A DNA stretch of 64,000 nucleotides from DATGFB01 sp032160545 (GCA_032160545.1 JAVHVN010000136.1:1-64000), one strand, 5' to 3'; positions 1-8,789 are shown, numbered from the stretch's first letter. The notes: a model not told the origin generated them from the sequence alone. Translations and numbers: made by a program.

Positions 1-579
1 TTCGCCGCCCAGCCGCGCCTGGCCGTGCTCGTGGCGCGCACGCACGCCGGCCCCGACGAGCGCGACGACCCGCTGAACGCAGAACTCGCCGCCGCACCGT
101 TCGGCCACGAACCTGATCTGCCCGGCCCCACCGCGCTCGGCTTCCTTGCCTGCGGCGCTCTGGTACGGCGCGACCCGTTCCTCGCGGCGGGTGGCTTGCA
201 CGGGCGTTACGGCGTCGGCGGCGAGGAGCAGTTGCTCGCGCTCGACCTGGCGGCCGGCGGGCAGGGCCTCGCGTACGTTCCGGAGCTCATCGCGTACCAC
301 CGTCCGGCGCCCGGTCCCGAGCGCGCCGGACGCGGGGTGCGGCAACTGCGCAACGACCTGTGGACCGTCTGGCTGCGCCGTCGGTGGCCGTTCGTGTTTC
401 GGCGCACCGCGGCGGTCGTCCGCGCGGCCGGCCGCGACCCGCTGACACGCCGGGCGTTGGCGCAGGCCGTTGCGGGGTTGCCGTGGGTGCTGCGCGAGCG
501 CCGGGCGCTGCCGGTCGGCGTCGAGTGCATGCTCACCGCCGCCGCCCGCGCCCCGGCTTCAACGGCCGGGATTCGTTGA
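1..579 (+). CDS. Glycosyltransferase family 2, C-terminal part (5' end outside window)
   Basis: Reads in frame from the first base, so the start codon lies upstream of the window; 192 residues are visible. The Gly-Gly-Glu-Glu motif (visible residues ~73-76), followed ~20 residues later by a YVPELIAYH stretch, is typical of the acceptor/catalytic half of GT-A fold family 2 enzymes that transfer sugars from nucleotide donors. The preceding GFLACGALVRRD segment fits the usual substrate-binding strand. An Arg-rich helix follows (WLRRRWPFVFRR), probably membrane-facing. Substrate cannot be told. Confidence 0.72.
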   Translation, partial: FAAQPRLAVLVARTHAGPDERDDPLNAELAAAPFGHEPDLPGPTALGFLACGALVRRDPFLAAGGLHGRYGVGGEEQLLALDLAAGGQGLAYVPELIAYHRPAPGPERAGRGVRQLRNDLWTVWLRRRWPFVFRRTAAVVRAAGRDPLTRRALAQAVAGLPWVLRERRALPVGVECMLTAAARAPASTAGIR

Positions 580-642
580 GCGCGGACCGGCTCACGCCGG
601 CACCCGGCGTCCGGCATCCGGCGCGACCGATCCGATCACGGT

Positions 643-1020
643 TCAGCCGTCGCGGCGCACCATGTCGTCGGGCGACCACACCGCCCGCATCGCGCGCACG
701 CGGCCGTCGTCGTGGAACTCCATGATGTCGAGCGGGTTGAGTTCGATGGTCGCGGCGTCGAAGTAGGTGACGATGCGGAACTCGAAGACGGCCAGGTTGC
801 CGGCCGCCTTGAACGACACCAGCTCGGTCGACCGCTCGATCGGCTCGATGATCTTGTAGAAGGCCAGGATCGCGTCGCGGCCGCGGTGCGGCTCGGTGCC
901 CACCGGATCCTCGACGGTCGCGTCGTCGGCGTACAGCGCGGTGATCTGCTCCGCGGTCCCGCTCGCGACCAGCTCGAGGTAACTGTCGACGGTGCTGCGC
1001 ATGTCGGCGACGGACGGCAC
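643..1020 (-). CDS. Ketosteroid delta5-isomerase family protein (NTF2/SnoaL fold)
   Basis: 125 residues from a GTG with an AGGAG five bases upstream; an in-frame extension to 1131 is unlikely because it would run through the operator. The protein closely resembles bacterial 3-oxo-delta5-steroid isomerase. Tyr14, Asp38 (in ATVEDPVG) and Asp98 (in NPLDIMEF) fall at the positions of the catalytic Tyr14/Asp38/Asp99 of the Comamonas enzyme. The family moves the C5-C6 double bond to C4-C5 through a dienolate. A KstR-type palindrome lies 24 bp upstream, so it is probably induced by steroids. Isomerase activity is inferred; many NTF2-like relatives have other substrates. Confidence 0.78.
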   Translation of the reverse strand: MPSVADMRSTVDSYLELVASGTAEQITALYADDATVEDPVGTEPHRGRDAILAFYKIIEPIERSTELVSFKAAGNLAVFEFRIVTYFDAATIELNPLDIMEFHDDGRVRAMRAVWSPDDMVRRDG

Positions 1021-1044
1021 GGGCACTCCTCGCGGTCGACTTGT

Positions 1045-1058
1045 TAGAACACGTTCTA
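1045..1058 (-). promoter_or_regulatory. KstR-like operator upstream of ketosteroid isomerase
   Basis: TAGAACACGTTCTA matches the published KstR palindrome TNNAACNNGTTNNA exactly. It sits 24 bp before the GTG of the isomerase-like gene, where a TetR-family repressor would block transcription. The same 14 bases recur at 25141-25154. Confidence 0.7.
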
Positions 1059-1096
1059 GTCGATCGCGGGGGTTCTGGCAATGCCATGCCCGCCGC

Positions 1097-1155
1097 GCTT
1101 CCCCTCTGAGATGACCACCTCCGGACCGCATATTTGGTTATCTCAGAGGGGAAGC
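1097..1155 (-). terminator. Strong hairpin at the end of ndh
   Basis: Two 20-nt arms (1097-1116 and 1136-1155) are complementary apart from one position and enclose a 19-nt loop. The stop codon of the NADH dehydrogenase gene (1143-1145) lies inside the right arm. No T-tract follows, as is common in actinobacteria. It separates the dehydrogenase from the isomerase promoter. Confidence 0.6.
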
Positions 1156-2540
1156 GGGGACGGCGAGGGGGGCGGGGAAGTGGCGGCGGCGGTGGGAAGT
1201 GGGGACGGCGGCAGGCCGAGGTGCGGGATGCCGAGCTGCTGCATCGCGACGCGGCCCCGCAGCTGCTGGTGGGTGGTCGTGCGCTGCGAGCGCCCCCGTC
1301 CGAGGAAGCTGACGGCCCAGTGCAGGACGGTCGTGACCCGGTTCTTGAACCCGACGAGGTACAGCACGTGGATCGCGAGCCAGAGCAGCCAGGCGATCAG
1401 GCCACCGAACCGGAACCTGCCGACGTTCGCGACCGCGTGGAACCGCGAGATCGTCGCCATGCTGCCCTTGTCGAAGTAGTGGAACGGCCCCTTGGCCTCG
1501 CGCCCGGCGAGGCGGCGCTTGATCTGCTCAGCGGCGTACTTGCCTTGCTGCATCGCCACCTGGGCCACGCCGGGGTAGTCGTGCAGCGACATCATGTCGC
1601 CGATCACGAACACCTCGGGATGACCCGGAACCGTGCAGTCCGGCTGCACCTTGATCCGGCCGCCGCGGTCGAGTTCCGCGCCGCTCTGGTCGGCCAGCTT
1701 GCGAGCCAGCGTGGACGCCCGGACCCCCGCGGCCCAGACGACCGTGCGCGCCGCGACGCGGGTCCGGCTGCCCGAGCTGTCCTCCAGCGTGATGCCGCGG
1801 TCGTCGATGTCGACGACCTTCTCGCCGAGCCACACGTCGACCCCGAGGGATTCGAGCTGGTCGACGGCTCCGGCGGACAGCTTCGTGCCGAAGGTACCGA
1901 GGACGGCATCGGCCGCGTCGACGAGGACGATCCGGGTGCGCCGGGTGTCGATGGCGCGGAAGTCCTTCGTCAGCGTCCGGTGCGACAGTTCGGCGATCTG
2001 CCCGGCCAACTCGACGCCGGTGGGGCCGCCGCCGACGACGACGAAGGTCATCCACTCGGCGCGCGTGCTCTCGTCGGTCTCGAGCTCGGCCAGTTCGAAG
2101 GCGCCGAAGATCCGGCCGCGCAGCTCGAGAGCGTCGTCGACCGACTTGAGCCCGGGTGCGAACGTCTCGAATGCGTCGTTGCCGAAGTAGGACGTGCTGG
2201 CGCCCGCGGCGACGATGAGCGAGTCGTACGGCGTGATCGTGGTGATGCCGGCCGCCGTCGAGGTGACGACTCGGCGCTCGACATCGATCGCGTGGACGTC
2301 GCCGAGCAGCACGCGCGCATTGTCCTGGTTGCGCAGGATCTCGCGGGTCGCCGGAGCGATCTCGCCCTCGGACAGGATGCCCGTGGCCACCTGGTACAGC
2401 AGTGGCTGGAACAGATGGTGCGTGGTCCGGCTGATCAGCGTGACGTCGACGTTGGCCCGCCGGAGGCGCTTCGCGGCGAACAGGCCGCCGAACCCCGAGC
2501 CGATGATGACGACCTGATGTCGCCGGATTCCTTCGGTCAT
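1143..2540 (-). CDS. ndh: Type II NADH:quinone oxidoreductase (NDH-2)
   Basis: 465 residues, normal for the family. The N-terminal FAD-binding motif VIIGSGFGG is at residues 11-19 and a second Rossmann motif for NADH, VVVGGGPTGVELAG, at ~167-180. The FQPLLYQVATG segment (~44-54) and the VFVIGDMM FAD motif are typical of NDH-2. It passes electrons from NADH to menaquinone without pumping protons. The C-terminal ~80 residues contain a hydrophobic stretch (LIAWLLWLAIHVLYLVGF) that anchors it to the inner face of the membrane, then a Pro/Ser-rich tail. It is monocistronic and ends in a strong hairpin. Confidence 0.9.
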   Translation of the reverse strand: MTEGIRRHQVVIIGSGFGGLFAAKRLRRANVDVTLISRTTHHLFQPLLYQVATGILSEGEIAPATREILRNQDNARVLLGDVHAIDVERRVVTSTAAGITTITPYDSLIVAAGASTSYFGNDAFETFAPGLKSVDDALELRGRIFGAFELAELETDESTRAEWMTFVVVGGGPTGVELAGQIAELSHRTLTKDFRAIDTRRTRIVLVDAADAVLGTFGTKLSAGAVDQLESLGVDVWLGEKVVDIDDRGITLEDSSGSRTRVAARTVVWAAGVRASTLARKLADQSGAELDRGGRIKVQPDCTVPGHPEVFVIGDMMSLHDYPGVAQVAMQQGKYAAEQIKRRLAGREAKGPFHYFDKGSMATISRFHAVANVGRFRFGGLIAWLLWLAIHVLYLVGFKNRVTTVLHWAVSFLGRGRSQRTTTHQQLRGRVAMQQLGIPHLGLPPSPLPTAAATSPPPSPSPLPL

Positions 2541-2721
2541 TGCTGGTCCGCCCCTCTGTGGTCCTGCCTAGGGAACTACCCGCGGGCGACGACTCGTTCC
2601 CGCGAATCCCGGGAGGTGACGTCGGTTACGCGGGGCGCGCGCCGCTGCCCGCGACATCCGGTCGTATCCCGCGAGTCTGTGCGTCGTTGACGTCGCCAGA
2701 GGCCGTCCCTGGGGAGTTGCT

Positions 2722-3951
2722 GTGCGAAGTCTGTCAGCCACCGTCGCGTTCGCCGTGCTGCTCGCCGGCGCCCTGCTGGTCGGTGCGCCGTCCGTGCCGG
2801 CGGCGAACAGCACCCGGCAGGTCATGTACGTCGGCAACAACTGGGACGGCACCGCCGACGTGGTGGACGCCCACACGTATGCGGTGATCAAGCACCTGAA
2901 CACCATCCCGGACAAGCAGCAGCGCCTGAACGAGATCCTGCTGAACCCGGTCAAGCTGGCGCTGTTCCTGGCGATCCGCGAACAGATCGGCCAGGGTCAC
3001 GACCAGTACACCGACGACATGTTCAGCACGCACGACGGCACGTTGCTCGCGGTATCGCGGCCGAGCTTCGCCGACGTGGTGGGTATCGACATAGCGACGA
3101 ACAGGATCGTGTGGCGCGCGCCGATGGACGGCTACCGCAGCGATCACATGGCGGTCTCGCCGGACGGCACGCGCCTGCTCGTGTCGGACTCGACGGCGAA
3201 CACGGTGCACGAGCTCGACATCCTGACCGGCACGCGGCTGCGCAGCTTCCCGTCGGGCGACACCCCGCACGAGAGCAACTACTCACCCGACGGGTCGCTG
3301 ATCTACCACGCCAGCATCGGGCGCATCTACACGCCGACCGACCCGTCGCTCTTCTGCCCGCTGACCGACCCGACGAAGGGCGCGCAGTACTTCCAGGTCG
3401 TCGACAACCAGTCGTTCGCGATCCTGCACCGCTGGGACATCGGCACGAAGCTCGCCGAGGCCGGTTACCCGTGCATGAGCTCCGCCGTGCGGCCGATGGC
3501 CATCGCGCCTGACCAGCGCTACGCGTACCTGCAGATCTCGTTCCTGCACGGCTTCGTCGAGTTCGACATGCAGCAGGAGAAGGTCACCCGCGTGATTCAA
3601 CTGCCGAACCTCGTCCCGACCATGCCGAAGGCGAACTACGTCCTGAACTCGGCACATCACGGCCTGGCCATGAACGCCGCCGGGACGACCCTGTGCGCCG
3701 CCGGCACGATGGACGGCTACGGGGCACTGGTTGCGCGCGACACCGGCGCGGCGACGATCATCCCGCTGGGCGACACCCCGTACTGGGCGACCGACAACCA
3801 AGCCGGCGACCAGTGCTGGATCTCGGTCGCGGCCGACGACAAGGTCGCGGTGCTCGACTACAGCACGAGGAAGCTCGTGACGTACGTCCACGTCGGCCGG
3901 CACCCGCAGCGGGTGCGCCCGGGCGTGATCGCGACGAACCTGGTCAGCTGA
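2722..3951 (+). CDS. Secreted YncE-like beta-propeller protein
   Basis: 409 residues from a GTG with GGGGAG 5 bases upstream. Residues 1-28 form a signal peptide (hydrophobic core AFAVLLAGALLVGAP, cleavage near VPAANS). The mature part has repeated propeller blades of the YncE/YVTN type, for example MYVGNNWDGTADVVD, MAVSPDGTRLLVSDS and NYSPDGSLIYHAS. Such proteins are extracytoplasmic; ligands are mostly unknown. The 3' end overlaps the convergent DUF4395 gene by 8 bp. No catalytic residues were identified. Confidence 0.7.
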   Translation: MRSLSATVAFAVLLAGALLVGAPSVPAANSTRQVMYVGNNWDGTADVVDAHTYAVIKHLNTIPDKQQRLNEILLNPVKLALFLAIREQIGQGHDQYTDDMFSTHDGTLLAVSRPSFADVVGIDIATNRIVWRAPMDGYRSDHMAVSPDGTRLLVSDSTANTVHELDILTGTRLRSFPSGDTPHESNYSPDGSLIYHASIGRIYTPTDPSLFCPLTDPTKGAQYFQVVDNQSFAILHRWDIGTKLAEAGYPCMSSAVRPMAIAPDQRYAYLQISFLHGFVEFDMQQEKVTRVIQLPNLVPTMPKANYVLNSAHHGLAMNAAGTTLCAAGTMDGYGALVARDTGAATIIPLGDTPYWATDNQAGDQCWISVAADDKVAVLDYSTRKLVTYVHVGRHPQRVRPGVIATNLVS

Positions 3952-4465
3952 CCCGATCGAGGTCCGCGCGGCGCACCGCGATGTTCGCGCACGCCGCGCA
4001 GGTCTGCTCGGGAATCAGGTTGAGTCGCATCAGGCCGGCGAAGACCTTGCAGCCGATGCAATAGCCGAGGATCGACTCGAGCCCGGCCGCCACGACCATG
4101 AGACCGAGCAGGGCTTGCGTGACCCCCGGACGACCGAGCGCCAGGAACACGACCGCGGTGCCGGTCACCACCGTTCCGATCGCCTGTGCGAACCGCTTCG
4201 GCGGACCCGCGACGAGCACCGGCTCGCCGAGTCGCGGCGCGACGACGCGGGTCGCGAGTTGGCCGAGTGGGCTGAGCTTCGGGCCGGTGAGAACGCGCGC
4301 GAGAAATCCGGCCGCCATCGCGGCAACGATCCAGAGCCACCCGTCGCCGAGCGTCAAGGCGAGGACGAGCGTGAGCACGCTGAGCGCCAGGACGCCGCCC
4401 GCGACCGACCGCGCCGCCTTCTCGTTGACCGGATTCGGGAAGCCGATCAGGGTGGAGCGGTTCAC
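3944..4465 (-). CDS. DUF4395 membrane protein
   Basis: 173 residues from a GTG that overlaps the stop of the upstream PIG-L gene by 4 bp (GTGA), which shows translational coupling. It has about four hydrophobic segments (residues ~21-40, 45-58, 96-111, 117-137). The motif NPVNEKAAR near the N terminus and a GYCIGCK Cys pair (~135-139) are family marks, and a second pair, CAAC, lies at 156-159. DUF4395 proteins are often near thioredoxin-like or thiol genes. The four Cys could form a redox or metal site; function unknown. Confidence 0.75.
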   Translation of the reverse strand: MNRSTLIGFPNPVNEKAARSVAGGVLALSVLTLVLALTLGDGWLWIVAAMAAGFLARVLTGPKLSPLGQLATRVVAPRLGEPVLVAGPPKRFAQAIGTVVTGTAVVFLALGRPGVTQALLGLMVVAAGLESILGYCIGCKVFAGLMRLNLIPEQTCAACANIAVRRADLDRVS

Positions 4466-5187
4466 CCCTGCCGCCCTTCGTGGCGCGCATCCCGGAACGA
4501 CTCTTCGGCGAGCATCCGGCGATACATCTCCGGACCGGTCAGCGCGATCAACGGTTCCACCTGGCTGAGCTGGCAGAGCATCGCGCGCTCTTTCATCTCG
4601 AGCAGTTCGCCGTCGAGCACGGCGTGGATGGAGAGCTGGTCGATGCAGTGCACCAGCGGCTCCTTGTCGGCCATCATCACCATCGCCGGGTCGACGAACT
4701 GCGAGATGTTCTCGATCCAGTCCGGCGTCGTCGACGAGTAGTGCAGCCGGGCGGGCAGATCGGCCACCGCCGCGGTCGTCCAGCGCGAGATTGCCATGTG
4801 GTCGGGGTGGTAGGTGCCGCCGTCCGGGCCGAACGTGAGGACGGTGTCGGGCTGCAGTTGCTCGGCGACGGCGCGGATGCGGGCAACCGGCTCGGCGGGG
4901 TCGACGTCCGCGCAGCCGCCGTCGGGGTAGTCCAGCCAGATGTGCTCGGTGACCCCGATCTCGGCGAGGCAGGCCTCGAGCTCCTTGGTGCGGACCTCGG
5001 CGAGCGGCGCACCTGGCGGCCACCGCTCGGGATCGGTCGAACCCTGCTCCCCGCGCGTGGCGGTCACGCAGACGACGCGGTGCCCGGCCCGCACGGCGAC
5101 CGCCATCAGCCCGGCGCAGCCGTAGCTCTCGTCGTCCGGGTGCGCCCACACCGACAGAATCGTGCCGAGGTCGGGAACCGGGGTCAT
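4462..5187 (-). CDS. PIG-L/LmbE deacetylase, mycothiol-conjugate amidase-like
   Basis: 241 residues. The zinc-binding HPDDE motif is at residues 16-20 and the second HPDH motif at 127-130, both diagnostic of the GlcNAc-PI de-N-acetylase fold; TRGEQG (~44-49) is also conserved. Actinobacterial members include MshB (GlcNAc-Ins deacetylase) and Mca (mycothiol S-conjugate amidase). It is shorter than a typical Mca (~290), so the exact substrate is uncertain; a role in mycothiol-related detoxification is plausible. It is co-transcribed with the Cys-rich DUF4395 gene. Confidence 0.75.
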   Translation of the reverse strand: MTPVPDLGTILSVWAHPDDESYGCAGLMAVAVRAGHRVVCVTATRGEQGSTDPERWPPGAPLAEVRTKELEACLAEIGVTEHIWLDYPDGGCADVDPAEPVARIRAVAEQLQPDTVLTFGPDGGTYHPDHMAISRWTTAAVADLPARLHYSSTTPDWIENISQFVDPAMVMMADKEPLVHCIDQLSIHAVLDGELLEMKERAMLCQLSQVEPLIALTGPEMYRRMLAEESFRDARHEGRQG

Positions 5188-5400
5188 GGCTACAGTCTGC
5201 GCGACCGCGCGAGGACGCGCCGGAGCGACCCGCCGGTCCCGGGTTGCTGCGGCTCAGCCGCGCGAGCTGGCCATCAGCCGGTGGGCGGCGGCGAAGGCGC
5301 TGCCGGGCAGCACCGTGCCCTGGTTGCGGTTGACCACCTCGCGCACGGCGGGTAGAGGTGCCCCGCCGCCGGTGTTCGGGGGTATCCCTAGGCTGGCGGA

Positions 5401-5766
5401 GTGACGCTGGGGCGCCCGCGCTGGCAGGCCGAGGGGGACGAGCCGGACTACCGGTTCTCGCTCGCGAACGAGCGCACCTTCCTCGCCTGGATCCGTACCT
5501 CGCTGTCGCTGGTCGCCGCCGCGGTGGCCGTCGTCCAGCTGGTCCCACCGTTCCGGGTCGCGCACGGCCGTGCGGTGCTGGGCATCGCGCTGGCCGCCGT
5601 AGGCCTGGCCTCGGGAGTTCTCGCGTACCTGCGGTGGTCGTCGGGCGAGCGGGCGATGCGCCACGGCCGGCCGCTGCCGTCCGGCGGTGTGCTGCTCGTT
5701 CTCTCGGTCGCGATCGCGGTCATCGGTGCGGTGGCGCTCGTCCTCGTCGTGGCCGGCCCGAAGTGA
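5401..5766 (+). CDS. DUF202 (YidH-like) membrane protein, first of a pair
   Basis: 121 residues from a GTG. The family motif LANERTFLAWIRTSLSL (residues ~21-37) is followed by three transmembrane helices. A TAGGCT box ends 7 bp before the GTG with no Shine-Dalgarno, so the message may be leaderless. It overlaps the next gene, another DUF202 protein, by 4 bp; such pairs probably form a hetero-oligomer in the membrane. Molecular function is unknown. Confidence 0.75.
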   Translation: MTLGRPRWQAEGDEPDYRFSLANERTFLAWIRTSLSLVAAAVAVVQLVPPFRVAHGRAVLGIALAAVGLASGVLAYLRWSSGERAMRHGRPLPSGGVLLVLSVAIAVIGAVALVLVVAGPK

Positions 5767-6053
5767 GCACCGGACCCGCCAGCGCGCAGCCGCGCACGTC
5801 GCTGGCGTGGCAGCGCACCGGGCTCGGCCTGCTCGCGCTCGCGGCGGTGCTGCTCAAGACCGGCGTGAGCCGTGACGTGCCGCTCGAGGTCGTTGCGGCG
5901 GGGCTCGCCCTGCTGACGTCCGCTGCCGTGCTCGCGTTGCTGCCGCGGGTCGTCGGCACCGATCCGAGGCGGCGCTCGCTCGCGCTGTCCGCACTGACCG
6001 GCGCCGTGCTGATCGTCGAGGTGCTCGCGGTCGCCGGCGCGTTCGTGGACTAG
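5763..6053 (+). CDS. DUF202 membrane protein, second of a pair
   Basis: 96 residues; the GTG overlaps the TGA of the first DUF202 gene (GTGA). It carries the short DUF202 motif RTSLAWQRTGLGL (~11-23) and three hydrophobic helices. The two proteins are probably made together by translational coupling and act as a complex. No function is established. Confidence 0.72.
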   Translation: MSTGPASAQPRTSLAWQRTGLGLLALAAVLLKTGVSRDVPLEVVAAGLALLTSAAVLALLPRVVGTDPRRRSLALSALTGAVLIVEVLAVAGAFVD

Positions 6054-6055
6054 CG

Positions 6056-6592
6056 ATGTCGCCCGCCCCGATCCTGCGCGGTCCGCGCGTCATGCTCGTC
6101 CCGGCCGCCGCGGAGCACGTGGACGAGCTGCGGCGGATCCTGCACCTGCCCGAGGTATTCGCGCGGTGGGGCGACGACGACGCCGATCCGGCGTGGCCGT
6201 TCGAGGACCCCGGCACCGTCCGGTTCGCCATCCTGGCCGGGGCTCGCGTCGCCGGCCTGGTGCAGTACAGCGAGGAGCCCGCGCCCATGTACCGGCATGC
6301 CGGCATCGACATCTACCTCGACCCCGAACTGCACGGGCGCGGGCTCGGCCGGGAGGCGGTCGTGGTGCTCGCCGCGTACCTCGTCGACGGCCGCGGTCAT
6401 CACCGGCTCGTCATCGACCCCGCTGCCGACAACGAGCGGGCGGTCCGCTGCTACACCGCCGTCGGCTTCCGGCCCGTCGGCCTCATGCGGGCCTACGAGC
6501 GCGACCCGCTGACGGGCGGCTGGCGCGACGGCCTGCTCATGGACCTGCTCGCCCCCGAGCTGGTTCGTACGTCGATCGACGATCCGGAATAG
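6056..6592 (+). CDS. GNAT-family N-acetyltransferase
   Basis: 178 residues with the GNAT acetyl-CoA motif HGRGLGREA (~97-105), preceded by the IDIYLDPEL strand and followed by DPAADNERAVRCYTAVGF (~140-157), the classic motif-B region. It resembles aminoglycoside 6'-acetyltransferase and RimJ-type enzymes in its layout, but the acceptor cannot be deduced. It starts 2 bp after the DUF202 pair, so probably belongs to the same transcript. Confidence 0.8.
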   Translation: MSPAPILRGPRVMLVPAAAEHVDELRRILHLPEVFARWGDDDADPAWPFEDPGTVRFAILAGARVAGLVQYSEEPAPMYRHAGIDIYLDPELHGRGLGREAVVVLAAYLVDGRGHHRLVIDPAADNERAVRCYTAVGFRPVGLMRAYERDPLTGGWRDGLLMDLLAPELVRTSIDDPE

Positions 6593-6620
6593 CCCGCCAC
6601 GGACGGGTACTTGATCCGAG

Positions 6621-7634
6621 GTGAGTGAATCCGCCTGTCTGCCCCTGTCCGTCCTCGACTTCGTCGGCATCGAGTACGGCGAAACCGCACACGAGTCCAT
6701 CGAGGGCGCGGTGCGGATCGCCCGCGCCGTCGAGGCCGCGGGATACCGGCGCTACTGGGTGTCCGAGCACCACAACATGCGCAGCCTGGCGTGCAGCGCA
6801 CCCGAGATCCTGACCGCGCACGTCGCCGCGCGGACCGATCGCATCCGGGTCGGCGCCGCCGGCATCATGCTGCCCAACCACACGTCGCTGAAGGTGGCCG
6901 AGACGTTCCGCACCCTCGTCGCGATGTACCCCGGCCGCGTCGACCTCGCGCTCGGACGCGCGCCGGGAACTGATCCGCTGACTGCGTACGTGCTGCGCCG
7001 CGGCGTGCAGTCGGATGCGGCCGCCGAGTTCCCGCATCAGGTGGGCGAGTTGCTCGCGTTCCTCGGCGAGGGGTTTCCCGAGGGGCATCCGTACGCACCC
7101 CTGGTCGCCGCGCCGGTGGTCGACGAGGCACCCGAGCTGTTCATGCTCGGTTCGAGTGAGTACGGGCCGCGCTTCGCCGCGGTCAACGGACTGCACGCGG
7201 CGTTCGCCCACCACATGAGTCCCGACATCGCGGTCGAGGCGTTGCGGCGCTACCGCCGAGACTTCGCACCTCGCGCCGACGGTGACCAGCCCTACTCGGT
7301 GATCTCCGTCCTCGCGTTCGCGAGCGAGGACGAGGCGGCGGTGCGCGAGTTCGAGGCGGCGTGGACGCTGACGATGCAGAACCTGCGCCGCGGCGTCCGC
7401 GAGCCGCTGCGCCCCGAAGCCGTACGGGCGTACGCCGAATCGGGCGCCTTCGCCGATGCCGGCGACACCGGCCGGATGATCACCGGCGAGCCGAGGGCCG
7501 TGGCGCAGCGGCTCGCCGCGCTCAAGGCGCAGGCCCAGGCCGACGAGGTCGTCGTCGTGACGCCGAGCCTCGATCGCGACCGGCGCGTCGCAAGCTATGC
7601 CGCGATCGCCGAGGCGTGGCGCGAGGCGGCGTGA
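6621..7634 (+). CDS. LLM-class flavin oxidoreductase (MsnO8-like)
   Basis: 337 residues from a GTG preceded by CCGAGG. The N-terminal PLSVLDF segment, AARAVEAAGYRRYWVSEHHN-like region (~36-55) and GAAGIMLPNH strand (~77-86) match the bacterial luciferase-like subgroup that includes MsnO8. These TIM-barrel enzymes use FMN or F420 to oxidise small substrates with O2. The substrate is unknown, and no reductase partner is adjacent. It converges on the LuxR-type regulator. Confidence 0.8.
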   Translation: MSESACLPLSVLDFVGIEYGETAHESIEGAVRIARAVEAAGYRRYWVSEHHNMRSLACSAPEILTAHVAARTDRIRVGAAGIMLPNHTSLKVAETFRTLVAMYPGRVDLALGRAPGTDPLTAYVLRRGVQSDAAAEFPHQVGELLAFLGEGFPEGHPYAPLVAAPVVDEAPELFMLGSSEYGPRFAAVNGLHAAFAHHMSPDIAVEALRRYRRDFAPRADGDQPYSVISVLAFASEDEAAVREFEAAWTLTMQNLRRGVREPLRPEAVRAYAESGAFADAGDTGRMITGEPRAVAQRLAALKAQAQADEVVVVTPSLDRDRRVASYAAIAEAWREAA

Positions 7635-7658
7635 CCGTTCCGGCTCGACAGGAGCGGA

Positions 7659-8789
7659 TCAGAAGCTGACGTGCGCCACTGCGGCGTCCGGCACGTGGGT
7701 CGCGGGGCCGTAGTGCTCGGCGAACAGCTTTGCCACCAGCTCGCCGCGGCTGGCGACGCCGACCTTGGCGAAGATCGCCTTGAGGTGGTCACGCACCGTG
7801 TGCGCCGACAGGACGAGCTCCCGCGCGATCTCGATGTTCGACAGCCCGCGCGCGAGTGCCTGGGTGATCTGCTGCTCCCGCGAGGTCAGGCAATAGGCCT
7901 CGACGATGATCGGCGCGATCTGCGAGGACTTCGCCGGCTCGATGTGCACGGCGATCGGGCCCGGCCGCCCGTCGGTGCGCTTGAGGCACGACGCGTGCAC
8001 GAGCAGCCAGCGGCCGCTCATCGACCGCAGCCGGACGGACGCCGGGCCGCGGTCGGTGCCCGCCTGGATCGCCTGCGCACGCGCGACGACGGCGTAGACC
8101 GCGCTCATGTCGACCGGCGCCGTCGTGATCGACCACTCCGGCCCCCCGAGGTCGGCGAACCACCGTTCGGCGTTCTCGTCCATGGAGGAGATGGAGCCGT
8201 GCTCGTCGAACAGCGCGGTGCCCGGCCCGTCGACCTCGGTTGCCGGGGTGGCCGACGCGGTGGCGAACCCGCGCAGGGCGCTGGCGATGGCCGGTGCGAT
8301 CGCCTGGACCGTCTGCAGGTCGTCGGCCGAGAAGGACCGGCCGCCCTTGTCACGGAACAGGTCGAGGACGCCCCACGTGCTCGTCCCGAGGCGGAACGCG
8401 GCCCGCAGCTCGTCGCCGTAGCCCTGCGGCACGAGGAACTCGCGGTAGCGCGCGCTGCGCTCGGGGCGCTCCGCCGTCGCCTCGTAGAGGGTGGCGGCAG
8501 GGATCGGCGCGCGGGCCAGGTCGCGGAAGAGCATCGCGTCCTCGACCTGGCACTCCCGTTCCCAGTACGACTCGCAGTGGCCGTCCGCGACGTTCTGGAT
8601 CTGCACGGGACAGGTGGCGAGCACGGTCGAGGGGTCGGTGGCGAACCAGGCCGCACCGTCGAACGGGAGCACCCGCCGCAACCGGTCGGACACCTGCGCG
8701 AACAACTCGAGGCCGTCCTCGGCACTCTTGCACGCGTCGGTTATGGCGCTCGCCTGTCGCTCGCGCGCGGACGCGGTCGTCGCGGCCAT
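7659..8789 (-). CDS. GAF-domain LuxR-family transcriptional regulator
   Basis: 376 residues; ATG at 8789 chosen because GGGAGGG lies just upstream. The N-terminal half is GAF-like (QVSDRLRRVLPFDGAAWF at ~30-48 through the GVLDLFRD strand), and a LuxR helix-turn-helix fills ~310-365 (LTSREQQITQALARG, then SAHTVRDHLKAIFAKVG). It diverges from the F420-type monooxygenase gene at 8978 across a 188-bp gap that must hold both promoters, so it probably controls that flavoenzyme cluster. No receiver-domain phospho-acceptor is present; a small molecule is the likely signal. Confidence 0.8.
   Translation of the reverse strand: MAATTASARERQASAITDACKSAEDGLELFAQVSDRLRRVLPFDGAAWFATDPSTVLATCPVQIQNVADGHCESYWERECQVEDAMLFRDLARAPIPAATLYEATAERPERSARYREFLVPQGYGDELRAAFRLGTSTWGVLDLFRDKGGRSFSADDLQTVQAIAPAIASALRGFATASATPATEVDGPGTALFDEHGSISSMDENAERWFADLGGPEWSITTAPVDMSAVYAVVARAQAIQAGTDRGPASVRLRSMSGRWLLVHASCLKRTDGRPGPIAVHIEPAKSSQIAPIIVEAYCLTSREQQITQALARGLSNIEIARELVLSAHTVRDHLKAIFAKVGVASRGELVAKLFAEHYGPATHVPDAAVAHVSF

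Noticed and set aside
1021..1131. An N-terminal extension of the ketosteroid isomerase to 1131
   Set aside because: It would run through the operator and hairpin loop, and it would break the alignment of Tyr14/Asp38 numbering with the family.
5188..5400. A short minus-strand reading ending at 5254 (VREVVNRNQGTVLPGS...)
   Set aside because: Only ~30-46 residues, no ribosome site, no family recognised. The 213-bp gap otherwise shows only the likely leaderless promoter of the DUF202 pair.
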